From Acidobacteria bacterium SCN 69-37 (GTDB taxonomy: Bacteria > Acidobacteriota > Vicinamibacteria > Vicinamibacterales > SCN-69-37), in contig MEDJ01000024.1 in assembly GCA_001724025.1 (NCBI GenBank), forward strand, positions 147,219 through 211,218: a stretch of DNA of 64,000 bases, read 5' to 3'. Below are positions 49,404 through 57,433 of the stretch, one piece after another (position 1 is the stretch's first letter; each line of letters begins with the position of its first letter). The notes beneath the pieces were generated by a model, which was not told where the DNA came from, ran no database searches, and worked only from the letters and a program-made list of their open reading frames with translations. Position numbers and translations under genes: made by a program.

Positions 49404-50567
49404 ATGTTCTCGTCGCGTCTGCCCGCGCGTCTGGGGCCGAGTCCGTTGAGTCGCGCGATCGGTCTGGCGCGTGGCGAGGGACGCGTCCGTATCGATTTGA
49501 CCGAGACCAATCCGACGGTGGTCGGGCTCGAGTATCCGCACGACCTTGTCGGGGCGCTCGCCGATCCGGCGGTGCTGACCTACGATCCCGCGTCGCTCGG
49601 CACGGTCACGGCGCGCGCGGCCGTGGCCGCCGGCTACACGACGACCGTTGTCGATCCGGCGCGCGTCGTGCTGACGGCGAGCACGAGCGAGGCCTACGCC
49701 TTCCTGTTCAAGCTGCTGTGCGACCCTGGCGACCACGTGGCCATTCCGAGGCCGAGTTATCCGCTGTTCGACCTGCTGACCTCGCTCGAGGGCGTGGAGC
49801 CGCGGCCGTACCGGCTCGACCCGGCCGGCGGCTGGGCCATCGATCGCGACAGCCTGATGCAGGCGCTCACGCCACGCACGCGCGCCATCCTCGTGGTCTC
49901 GCCGAACAATCCGACAGGGTCGTGCCTGCGTGCGGCGGATCGCGACTGGCTCGTCGAGCTGGCACGCGATCGCCAGCTGGCGCTGATTGCCGACGAGGTG
50001 TTTGCCGACTACCCGCTGGTCCCGCGGCGCGACGCCAGTTCGTTGCTCGGCACGTCAGGGGCGCTGACGTTCACGCTCGGCGGCCTGTCGAAGTCGGCCG
50101 GCCTGCCGCAGATGAAACTCGCGTGGACCGTGATCAGCGGCCCCGACGACCTGGTGGCCGCTGCGCGCGATCGTCTCGATCTCCTCGCCGATTCGTACCT
50201 GTCCGTGTCGACGCCCGTGCAGGTGGCCGCACCCCGGCTTCTGGCAGCGGGCCGCGACGTCCAGCGGGCCATTCGGCCGCGTCTCGTCGCCAATCTCGAG
50301 ACGATCCGTCGCTTCGTAAAACGCGCGCCCGCGATGTCTGTCTACGAGCCCGAGGGCGGATGGTCGGCCGTGATTCGCGTTCCGGCTATCCTGTCGGAGG
50401 ATCAGTGGGTGCTCCGCCTGATCGACGACTGCGGCGTACTCGTGCACCCGGGCTATTTCTTCGATCTCGATACCGGAGTTCACCTCGTGGTCAGCCTGCT
50501 TCCCGCCCCGGACGTGTTCGAGACCGGACTGTCGGCCATCGCCGATCGCGTCCGGAGCCTGTCATGA
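49404..50567 (+). CDS. class I/II PLP-dependent aminotransferase
   Basis: A 387-residue protein. SPNNPTGS (about 170), ADEVFADYP (about 199) and the PLP-lysine motif SKSAGLPQMKLAW (Lys about 230) are visible. Fold type I; substrate not readable. It is followed by malQ with ATGA overlap and by another aminotransferase two genes later. Confidence 0.85.
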   Translation: MFSSRLPARLGPSPLSRAIGLARGEGRVRIDLTETNPTVVGLEYPHDLVGALADPAVLTYDPASLGTVTARAAVAAGYTTTVVDPARVVLTASTSEAYAFLFKLLCDPGDHVAIPRPSYPLFDLLTSLEGVEPRPYRLDPAGGWAIDRDSLMQALTPRTRAILVVSPNNPTGSCLRAADRDWLVELARDRQLALIADEVFADYPLVPRRDASSLLGTSGALTFTLGGLSKSAGLPQMKLAWTVISGPDDLVAAARDRLDLLADSYLSVSTPVQVAAPRLLAAGRDVQRAIRPRLVANLETIRRFVKRAPAMSVYEPEGGWSAVIRVPAILSEDQWVLRLIDDCGVLVHPGYFFDLDTGVHLVVSLLPAPDVFETGLSAIADRVRSLS

Positions 50568-52138
50568 GTCCCGCGCGACACGCCGGCATCAACGTGCCGC
50601 TCTTCTCGCTGCGTGCCGACGCGGGGTGGGGGATCGGTGAACTGCCGGACCTGGCAATCGTCAGCCGGTGGATGGCCGACGCGCGCCTCGACGGGCTCAT
50701 GCTCCTGCCGCTCGGCACGATGCCGCCCGGCCAGACCTCGCCCTATTCGGCCGTCTCCACGCTGGCGATCGATCCGATCTACATCGGGCTGCGCGATGTC
50801 GTCGATTTCCACGCGGCGGGCGGCGAAGCGGCGCTGTCGCCCGCGGCTCGCGAGGCCATCGCCCGCGCACGATCGGCGACGTGCATCGACTACGACGCGG
50901 TCCGCACCGCCAAAGACGGCGCGCTGCGGCGTGCGTTCGCGCACTTCGTGGCCGACGAGTGGCAGCGCCAGACCACGCGCGCGGCCGACCTGGCCGCGTA
51001 CATCGCGCGCGAGCGCTGGTGGATCGACGACTACGGCCTGTTCCTGGCGGTCCGCGAGGCACACGCCGGCGTCGCGTGGTCCGCGTGGCCGGCCCCGCTC
51101 GCCGCGCGCGATCCCCAGGCCATGGCCGAGGCGCGCCGGGATCTGGCCGCCGACGTGCTGTTCCACCAGTACGCGCAGTGGCTGGCCGAGGGCCAGTGGC
51201 AGGCCGCGCGCGCCGGGGCGTACGCCCGTGGCGTGAGACTGTTCGGCGATCTGCCGTTCGTTGCCGGATCCGACAGTCCGGAAGTCTGGGCCAACGCCGG
51301 CGACTTCCGGCTGGACGTGTCGACGGGCGTACCGCCGGACGCGTTCAGTGCCACGGGTCAGGATTGGGGCCTGCCCACGTATCGCTGGGACGTCATTGCG
51401 GCGGGTGGCTACGCCTGGCATCGCCAGCGCACGCGTCGCATGGCCGCGCTGTTCGACGGCCTCCGTGTCGATCACGTCATCGGCCTCTTCCGCACCTACG
51501 GCCGTCCGCTCGTGGGCGATCCGTTCTTCACGCCGGCCGACGAGCCGGCGCAGATCGCCCAGGGCCGCGCCCTGATGACGATGCTCGCCGAATCCGGGCT
51601 CGCGCTGATTGCCGAGGATCTCGGCGTGACGCCCGACTTCGTCCGCGCGTCGCTCGCCGACCTCGGCATTCCCGGCTGCAAGGTCATGCGCTGGGAACGC
51701 GACTGGCACGCGCCGGGCGCCCCGTTCTTCCCCCCCGAATCCTACGCGCCGCTGTCGGCCGCCATGACCGGCACGCACGACACCGATCCGCTGCGTGCCT
51801 GGTGGGAGACGACGAGCGACGACGAGCAGCGGGCGTACCTGCGGATCCTCGATGCGCCGGCGTCTCGAGACGAGGAGCCTGTCCCGGCCTGGTCGGCGGC
51901 GTTGCGCGACAGCCTGCTGCGTGCCGCGTACCGGACGGGATCGCAGGAGCTGTTCCTGCCGCTGCAGGACGTGTTCGGCTGGCCCGATCGGATCAACGTG
52001 CCGGGCACCGTGGGGCCGCATAACTGGACCTGGTGCCTGCCGTGGGCGATCGAGGCGCTGGCCGATCGGCCCGACGCCCGCGAGCGGGCCGCGTACCTCA
52101 GGTCCCTCGCGGCAGACACCGGGCGGGGCGCGGGCTGA
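50564..52138 (+). CDS. malQ: 4-alpha-glucanotransferase (amylomaltase, GH77)
   Basis: A 524-residue protein. GVNVPLFSLR-like opening, WGIGEL, SPYSAVSTLAIDPIYI, GDLPFVAGSDSPEVWAN and the GH77 active site: nucleophile Asp303 in GLRVDHVIGLFR, acid/base Glu351 in IAEDLG and Asp406 in GTHDTDPLRAWW. It rearranges malto-oligosaccharides. At 524 residues it is a bacterial-type MalQ without the N-terminal extension. Coupled to the aminotransferase by TCATGA. Confidence 0.93.
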   Translation: MSPARHAGINVPLFSLRADAGWGIGELPDLAIVSRWMADARLDGLMLLPLGTMPPGQTSPYSAVSTLAIDPIYIGLRDVVDFHAAGGEAALSPAAREAIARARSATCIDYDAVRTAKDGALRRAFAHFVADEWQRQTTRAADLAAYIARERWWIDDYGLFLAVREAHAGVAWSAWPAPLAARDPQAMAEARRDLAADVLFHQYAQWLAEGQWQAARAGAYARGVRLFGDLPFVAGSDSPEVWANAGDFRLDVSTGVPPDAFSATGQDWGLPTYRWDVIAAGGYAWHRQRTRRMAALFDGLRVDHVIGLFRTYGRPLVGDPFFTPADEPAQIAQGRALMTMLAESGLALIAEDLGVTPDFVRASLADLGIPGCKVMRWERDWHAPGAPFFPPESYAPLSAAMTGTHDTDPLRAWWETTSDDEQRAYLRILDAPASRDEEPVPAWSAALRDSLLRAAYRTGSQELFLPLQDVFGWPDRINVPGTVGPHNWTWCLPWAIEALADRPDARERAAYLRSLAADTGRGAG

Positions 52139-52178
52139 CATACACTTACCGTTCCACCGCCATTCGGCCGGAGTGTGA

Positions 52179-52775
52179 ATGAGCAGCCCGAACTATCTGA
52201 TTCGCGAGTATCCCCTGCAGCAGGGGGCCCTCGAGATTGCCTATATCGAGGAGTTCTTCAACGAGTTCCCGACGCGCAAGACGGCGGCCGAGATCATCGG
52301 CCGGCTCGAGGGGCGCGAGTTCCAGATCCTGATGGCCGACTCGGCGCTCCCCGACGAGAGTGCCGCCGTCGTGCCCGTCTCCTACAAGGTGTCGCACGAA
52401 CTGCGTGCCGAGGAGCACGATCCGCAGCTGGCCGACCTGGTGGCCAGGCTCTCGGACACCATCGACTTCGGCCGCGAGCGGGTGCTCTACAACTGGCTCG
52501 GCGCTACGCGGCTCGACTGGCGCGGCCAGGGCCATTTCCGTGCGCTCACCGAGGAGCAGGAGTTCTGGGCCGTCACGCAGGGCTACGATTCGATCGTCGT
52601 GAAAACCAAGAACCGGTATTACGACATGCGCGGGACGCTCGACAGTCTCCAGTTCAACGTCATCAAGCTCGAGCCGGCTGCCGACCCGCTCGAGTCGAAG
52701 GTGTACCTCGCCAAACGGCTCGGGCCGTTCGTGCTCGATGCACACCGCAGCCGCCGCCAGGTCGTGCGCGGTTGA
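52179..52775 (+). CDS. GNAT-fold acetyltransferase
   Basis: A 198-residue protein. RLDWRGQGHFRALTEEQEFW is the acetyl-CoA binding motif A (R-x-x-G-x-G/H-x), followed by AVTQGYDSIVVKTKNRYYDM. This is the GNAT layout with no fused domain. Acceptor unknown; a protein or amine is possible. Confidence 0.78.
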   Translation: MSSPNYLIREYPLQQGALEIAYIEEFFNEFPTRKTAAEIIGRLEGREFQILMADSALPDESAAVVPVSYKVSHELRAEEHDPQLADLVARLSDTIDFGRERVLYNWLGATRLDWRGQGHFRALTEEQEFWAVTQGYDSIVVKTKNRYYDMRGTLDSLQFNVIKLEPAADPLESKVYLAKRLGPFVLDAHRSRRQVVRG

Positions 52776-52806
52776 GTCGGCCCGGAGTCAGGTGACCGTC
52801 GTGTCG

Positions 52807-53991
52807 ATGCTCGCGTCCCATGCTCACTCGCAGTCACACAGGCTGGCGTCGGTGCAGACGCCCGTCATTCCCGTGGTCGGGCGCTGGATTGCCGCCACGC
52901 CGGGGACGGTGTCGCTCGGCCAGGGCATCGTGTCGTACGGCCCGCCGCCCGAGGTGCTGGACGCCGTGCAGCGGTTCGGCGGGGCGATTGCCGATCACCG
53001 GTACGGTCCCGTGGAAGGGTCGAGTGCGCTGCTCGAGATCATCGAGGCGAAGCTGGCGCGCGAGAACGGCATCGTCGTGCGGCCCGGGAGCCGCGTCGTC
53101 GTCACGGCCGGCGGCAATCTGGCGTTCATGAACGCGGTGCTCGCCCTGGCCGATCCGGGCGACGAGATCGTGCTGTCGGTGCCGTACTACTTCAACCACG
53201 AGATGGCCATCGTCATGGCCGGGGCGCGACCCGTGCCGGTGCCGACGCGGCCGGATCTGCAGCTCGATCTCGAGGCGCTGGCGCGCGCGATCACCCCGCG
53301 CACCCGCGCCATCGTCACCGTGTCGCCCAACAACCCGACAGGCGCGGTGTACGACGACGCCTCGCTGCGTGCCGTCAATGCCCTGTGCCGCGATCGGGGG
53401 CTGTTCCACATCCACGACGAGGCGTACGAGTACTTCACGTACGGCGTGCCGCACTTTTCGCCGGGATCGATTCCCGGCGCTGCGGCGTACACGATTTCGC
53501 TGTACTCGCTCTCGAAGGCGTACGGCATGGCGAGCTGGCGCGTCGGGTACATGGTGGTGCCCGAGGCACTCTGGAGCGCCGTCACCAAGATTCAGGACAC
53601 GCTGCTGATCTGTCCGCCGGCGATTTCGCAGCACGCGGCCGCGGCCGCGCTGACCGTGGGCGGCCGCTGGGCCACCGATCGCCTCGCGGACCTGGACGCC
53701 ACGCGGCGCCACCTGCACGCGGCCCTGACGGCTGACGGGGTGCCGGTGACGATGGCCGAGCCGGCAGGGGCGTTCTACGTGTTCGTGCGCGTGCAGTCGT
53801 CGATCGCGCCGATGGTGCTGACCGAGCGGCTGATCCGCGAGCACCGTGTCGCGGTGATGCCCGGATCCGCGTTCGGGGCCGAGGGGTGCGCGATCCGCGT
53901 GTCGTACGGCGCGCTCGACGCCGCGACGGTGGCCGAAGGCGTCTCGCGTCTCGTGACGGGCCTGCGGGTGATCGTGGGCGAGGCCGGGTGA
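52807..53991 (+). CDS. aspartate-aminotransferase-like PLP enzyme
   Basis: A 394-residue fold-type-I enzyme: SLGQGIVSYGPPP, VSPNNPTGAVYDD, IHDEAYEYFTYG and the PLP-lysine SLSKAYGMASWRVGYM. It resembles class I aminotransferases that act on aspartate or aromatic amino acids. The ATG at 52807 is chosen over open upstream codons. It is followed five bases later by exonuclease III. Confidence 0.88.
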   Translation: MLASHAHSQSHRLASVQTPVIPVVGRWIAATPGTVSLGQGIVSYGPPPEVLDAVQRFGGAIADHRYGPVEGSSALLEIIEAKLARENGIVVRPGSRVVVTAGGNLAFMNAVLALADPGDEIVLSVPYYFNHEMAIVMAGARPVPVPTRPDLQLDLEALARAITPRTRAIVTVSPNNPTGAVYDDASLRAVNALCRDRGLFHIHDEAYEYFTYGVPHFSPGSIPGAAAYTISLYSLSKAYGMASWRVGYMVVPEALWSAVTKIQDTLLICPPAISQHAAAAALTVGGRWATDRLADLDATRRHLHAALTADGVPVTMAEPAGAFYVFVRVQSSIAPMVLTERLIREHRVAVMPGSAFGAEGCAIRVSYGALDAATVAEGVSRLVTGLRVIVGEAG

Positions 53992-53995
53992 CGCC

Positions 53996-54742
53996 GTGAA
54001 GGTCATCACCTGGAACGTCAACGGCATCCGCGCCCGCGCCGATCAGCTGGCCGAACTGCTCGCGACCGAGCAGCCCGATCTCGTCTGCCTGCAGGAAGTG
54101 AAGGCGCCGGTCGAGAAGGTGCCGGAACTGCTCGTGTCGGCCGAGGGCTACTGGTGCTACTGGCACGGATCGGGCGGCTATTCCGGCGTGGGCCTGCTCG
54201 TCCGCCAGAGCCTGATCGCCGAGCGGCCGGCCTTTTCGCACCCGGCCTTCGACATGGAGAACCGGATCGTCGTCGCCGACGTCGGACCGGTAAAGGTGGC
54301 GTCGGTGTACGTGCCCAACGGCGGGAAGGACTACGAGGCGAAGCTGCGGTTCTGCCAGGCGCTGGTCGACTGGACGGCCGAAACAAAGGCCAGGGGCCAG
54401 TCGCTACTCATCTGTGGCGACCTCAACGTGGCGCGCGAGGAGCGGGACGTCCACCCGAAGGAACGCAAGCCGAACCAGATCGGCACGCGGCCCGAAGAGC
54501 GGGCCTGGCTGGCGGCCATGCTCGACGCGGACCTCTCGGACGTCGGCCGGGCGCTCGACCCGGACAACGACACGTTGTTCACCTGGTGGGCCCCCTGGCG
54601 GAACCTGCGACAACGGAATATCGGCTGGCGCATCGACTATGTGCTGGCCAGCCGCGATCTGGCGGCCACGGCCTCGCGCGCGGTCTCGCGTCGCGAGTTC
54701 GGCACGAGCGATCACGCGCCGGTGGTGGTCACGTTCGACTGA
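53996..54742 (+). CDS. xth: exodeoxyribonuclease III
   Basis: A 248-residue protein with all the catalytic motifs of exonuclease III: TWNVNGIRAR, LQEVKAP, YVPNGGKDYEAKL, GDLNVAREERDVHP, WRIDYVLAS and SDHAPVVV. An AP endonuclease and 3'-5' exonuclease of base excision repair. GTG start. Confidence 0.95.
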   Translation: MKVITWNVNGIRARADQLAELLATEQPDLVCLQEVKAPVEKVPELLVSAEGYWCYWHGSGGYSGVGLLVRQSLIAERPAFSHPAFDMENRIVVADVGPVKVASVYVPNGGKDYEAKLRFCQALVDWTAETKARGQSLLICGDLNVAREERDVHPKERKPNQIGTRPEERAWLAAMLDADLSDVGRALDPDNDTLFTWWAPWRNLRQRNIGWRIDYVLASRDLAATASRAVSRREFGTSDHAPVVVTFD

Positions 54743-54760
54743 CGCGAAGGCAGGGTGGCC

Positions 54761-57295
54761 ATGAGTCTGCGACTGCGACTGATTGTGGTGTTCTTCCTGC
54801 TCTCGGTCGTGCCCGTCGGCGCGGTCACGTACTACACGTACTCGAACAACGCGCAGGCGATCCGCGAGGCCGCCGGCGCCGAGGCCGAGGGGCTGGCGGG
54901 AGAACTGAGCCAGCGCATGAACACGGTCACGACGCAGCTCAGCCAGCGTGTCGAGAGCCTGATGGGGCTCGAGGACATCGCCGCCGGCACGCCGTCGTCG
55001 TCGACGACGGCCGCGGTGCCGGCCCCGGCCGCCTCGGCGGCGCCGGTGCCTGACGATCAGGCCGTCGTCCGGCAGGTCGAGGACGCCACAGAGGCGGCGC
55101 GCGTGCTCGGCGCGTACGCCGACATGCTGAAGAACATCACGATTGACTACGGTCGTCGCGGCCGCCGCGGCGGCGGGCCGCCGCCGAACGGGGCGTTCGG
55201 GGGCCGTGGTGCGTTTCCGGGCCCGCCCGGAGAAGCGCCAGCGCCGGATGGGCCCCCGCCCGTCGGTGCGACGCCAGCCGATCCCCAGACGCCTGGCGGT
55301 GCGCCGCCGTCGTTCGGGGCCAACGGGCGGGGAGGCGCAGGCCGATTCGGCAACGGCGGTCCGCCCCAGGGGCGCGAGGGAGGCCCTGGCAACGGGGCGA
55401 ACGGCGGGCGCGGTGCCGAGCCCGACGATCCCGGCCGGATCAGGATCGATCTCGGGCAGATGCGCCGCGAGATGTTCGAAAGCCTGCTGCCCGATCGCGA
55501 GACGCTCGACGCGATGGCGCCCGAGGAGCGGGCGCAGCTCCTCCAGCGGATTGGGACGCAGGTCGATCAGCGGATGCAGGGCGTGCAGCAGGGGATTGAC
55601 GTGCTGCGCAAGGAACTCGAGACGCGCGCAGTCGCCGTCACCGAGATCCGGATGCAGGGGGAGGCGGATGCTGCGGCGGCGTCGGCGACCGTCGTGCCGG
55701 CCCCCACCGCAGCGGCGGCCGCGTCCTCGGCCACTGCGCCGACAACGGGATCGACCGCTGCATCTGCGCCCGTATCAGCGCCTGCCGTCCCGGCCCCGGC
55801 TCCCGTTGCCGTTGCGCCTGCCGCATCGGCCCCGACGACGACGGCGGCCAATGCGCGGCCGCCGGTGACGCCATCAGCGGTTCCAGCGCCGGCGGCCCAG
55901 GCGCCAGCCACGCCGACGTCAACGGATGTGACGCCGGCCTCGACGACAGGGGCGCAGCGGTCCACCGAACTGTCCGGACGTCGCCTGTCCGTGCGTGTCG
56001 AGCGCGACGGCGAGCTGGTCGGCGAAGTGGGGGCCGATGTCGACATGAACGCCCTGCTCGCGAACGTGTTCATGTCGACGTCGCGTGAGCGGGGCGAGGT
56101 TCCGTTTGCCGTGGGCCAGGATGGCGAGGTCTACACGCCGACCGAGGACGACAGGCACCAGATCGACGCGCTGCAGACCACGGCGGTCCGTCCGGAGGCC
56201 GATCCCGGCACGACGATCCTGTCCGACTGGATCGTGGCCACGGCGGCCGTGCCCGGCGGGTCGGGGCTGAAGTTCGGGGTGGCGCGCCCCGTGGGGGACG
56301 CGCTGCGCGATCTCCAGCAGACGCTGGCGCGCAATGCGGCGCTGGGACTCGGTTTCATCGGACTGGCGCTCATCGCGATCGTGCCGCTCGCCGGGCGGCT
56401 GACGCACAACCTCGATCGGCTGGTCACCGGTGTCAACCGCATTGCACAGGGCGATTACGCCGCGCGCGTGCAGGTGCGATCGAACGATGAGATCGGACGG
56501 CTGGCCCGGGCGTTCAACGTGATGGCGGCCGATGTCGAGCGGCACCATCAGTCAGCGGTCGAGCAGGAGCGCATCCGCCGCGAGCTCGAACTCGGCCGGC
56601 AGATCCAGAGTGACATGCTGCCGCGCACGCCGCTGCGGCTGGGGCTGACGGAAATCAAGGGCGTGTCGGTGCCGGCGCGCGAGGTCGGCGGTGACTTCTT
56701 CAATTACTTCGTGCTGCAGGACGGCCGGATTGCGCTGCTCGTGGGGGACGTCTCGGGCAAGGGCGTGGGTGCCGCGCTGCTGATGGCCAACATCCAGGCC
56801 GCGCTCCGCACGCGGCTCGCGCTCGGGCAGGACCTGGCGTCGCTCGCGCACGAGCTCGACGTCGACATCGACCGCACCACGCCCGGACCCGTGTACGCGA
56901 CGCTCTTCGTCGGCATCCTCGATCCCGATTGCCGCGAACTGCGCTGCGTGAACGCCGGGCACAACCCGCAGTACGTGTTGCGCACCGACGGCCGGCTCGA
57001 ACGGATCGAGTCGACCGGCCGGCCCATCGGCCTGTTTGCCGGCGGCGGCTACACCGAGCAGCGCATTGCGCTCGAGGTGGGCGACGTCGTGTTCTTCTAC
57101 ACCGACGGGTGCGTCGAGGCGGAGAATGCGGCGGGTGAGATGTTCGGGTCCGAGCGCCTGGAGCAGGCGCTCATCGCCTCTGCCGGCCGCGACGCCGACG
57201 CGGTCATCGTTGCCGTCGACACCGACGTGGCCCGCTTCCGCGCCGGTGTCGAACTCCAGGACGACGCCACGATGATGGTGGCGAAGGTCGGGTAG
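54761..57295 (+). CDS. membrane PP2C (SpoIIE-type) phosphatase with HAMP and low-complexity periplasmic region
   Basis: An 844-residue protein. One N-terminal helix (LIVVFFLLSVVPVGAVTYYT), a periplasmic part rich in Pro, Gly and Ala (about 75-240 and 305-415), a second helix at about 530-550, a HAMP domain (DRLVTGVNRIAQGDYAARVQ), a coiled-coil linker and a C-terminal SpoIIE/PP2C domain. The catalytic Asp residues are in EVGGDFFNYFVLQDGRIALL, VGDVSGKG and FFYTDG. It should dephosphorylate an anti-anti-sigma factor; none is in this window. An earlier GTG at 54755 is possible. Confidence 0.9.
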   Translation: MSLRLRLIVVFFLLSVVPVGAVTYYTYSNNAQAIREAAGAEAEGLAGELSQRMNTVTTQLSQRVESLMGLEDIAAGTPSSSTTAAVPAPAASAAPVPDDQAVVRQVEDATEAARVLGAYADMLKNITIDYGRRGRRGGGPPPNGAFGGRGAFPGPPGEAPAPDGPPPVGATPADPQTPGGAPPSFGANGRGGAGRFGNGGPPQGREGGPGNGANGGRGAEPDDPGRIRIDLGQMRREMFESLLPDRETLDAMAPEERAQLLQRIGTQVDQRMQGVQQGIDVLRKELETRAVAVTEIRMQGEADAAAASATVVPAPTAAAAASSATAPTTGSTAASAPVSAPAVPAPAPVAVAPAASAPTTTAANARPPVTPSAVPAPAAQAPATPTSTDVTPASTTGAQRSTELSGRRLSVRVERDGELVGEVGADVDMNALLANVFMSTSRERGEVPFAVGQDGEVYTPTEDDRHQIDALQTTAVRPEADPGTTILSDWIVATAAVPGGSGLKFGVARPVGDALRDLQQTLARNAALGLGFIGLALIAIVPLAGRLTHNLDRLVTGVNRIAQGDYAARVQVRSNDEIGRLARAFNVMAADVERHHQSAVEQERIRRELELGRQIQSDMLPRTPLRLGLTEIKGVSVPAREVGGDFFNYFVLQDGRIALLVGDVSGKGVGAALLMANIQAALRTRLALGQDLASLAHELDVDIDRTTPGPVYATLFVGILDPDCRELRCVNAGHNPQYVLRTDGRLERIESTGRPIGLFAGGGYTEQRIALEVGDVVFFYTDGCVEAENAAGEMFGSERLEQALIASAGRDADAVIVAVDTDVARFRAGVELQDDATMMVAKVG

Positions 57296-57301
57296 GGGGG
57301 C

Positions 57302-57432
57302 GAAGTAAGAAGTAAGAAGTAAGAAGTAAGAAGTAAGAAGTAAGAAGTAAGAAGTAAGAAGTAAGAAGTTCGTACTTCACAGTTCTCACTTCCCCCGAAC
57401 TTCTGGCTTCTCACTTCTCACTTCTCACTTCG
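57302..57432. repeat. nine GAAGTAA repeats with inverted GAAGT flank
   Basis: GAAGTAA is present nine times in register (57302-57364), then GAAGTTCG. The flank reads as inverted words (ACTTCTCACTTCTCACTTC at about 57409). The two halves fold into a long hairpin between two convergent genes, so it can work as a terminator. It is the purest member of the GAAGTNN family here. Confidence 0.85.
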
Positions 57433-57433
57433 T

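Noticed and set aside
57302..57364. A regular repeat that might suggest a CRISPR array
   Set aside because: The unit is 7 bases with no spacers, and no cas gene is nearby.
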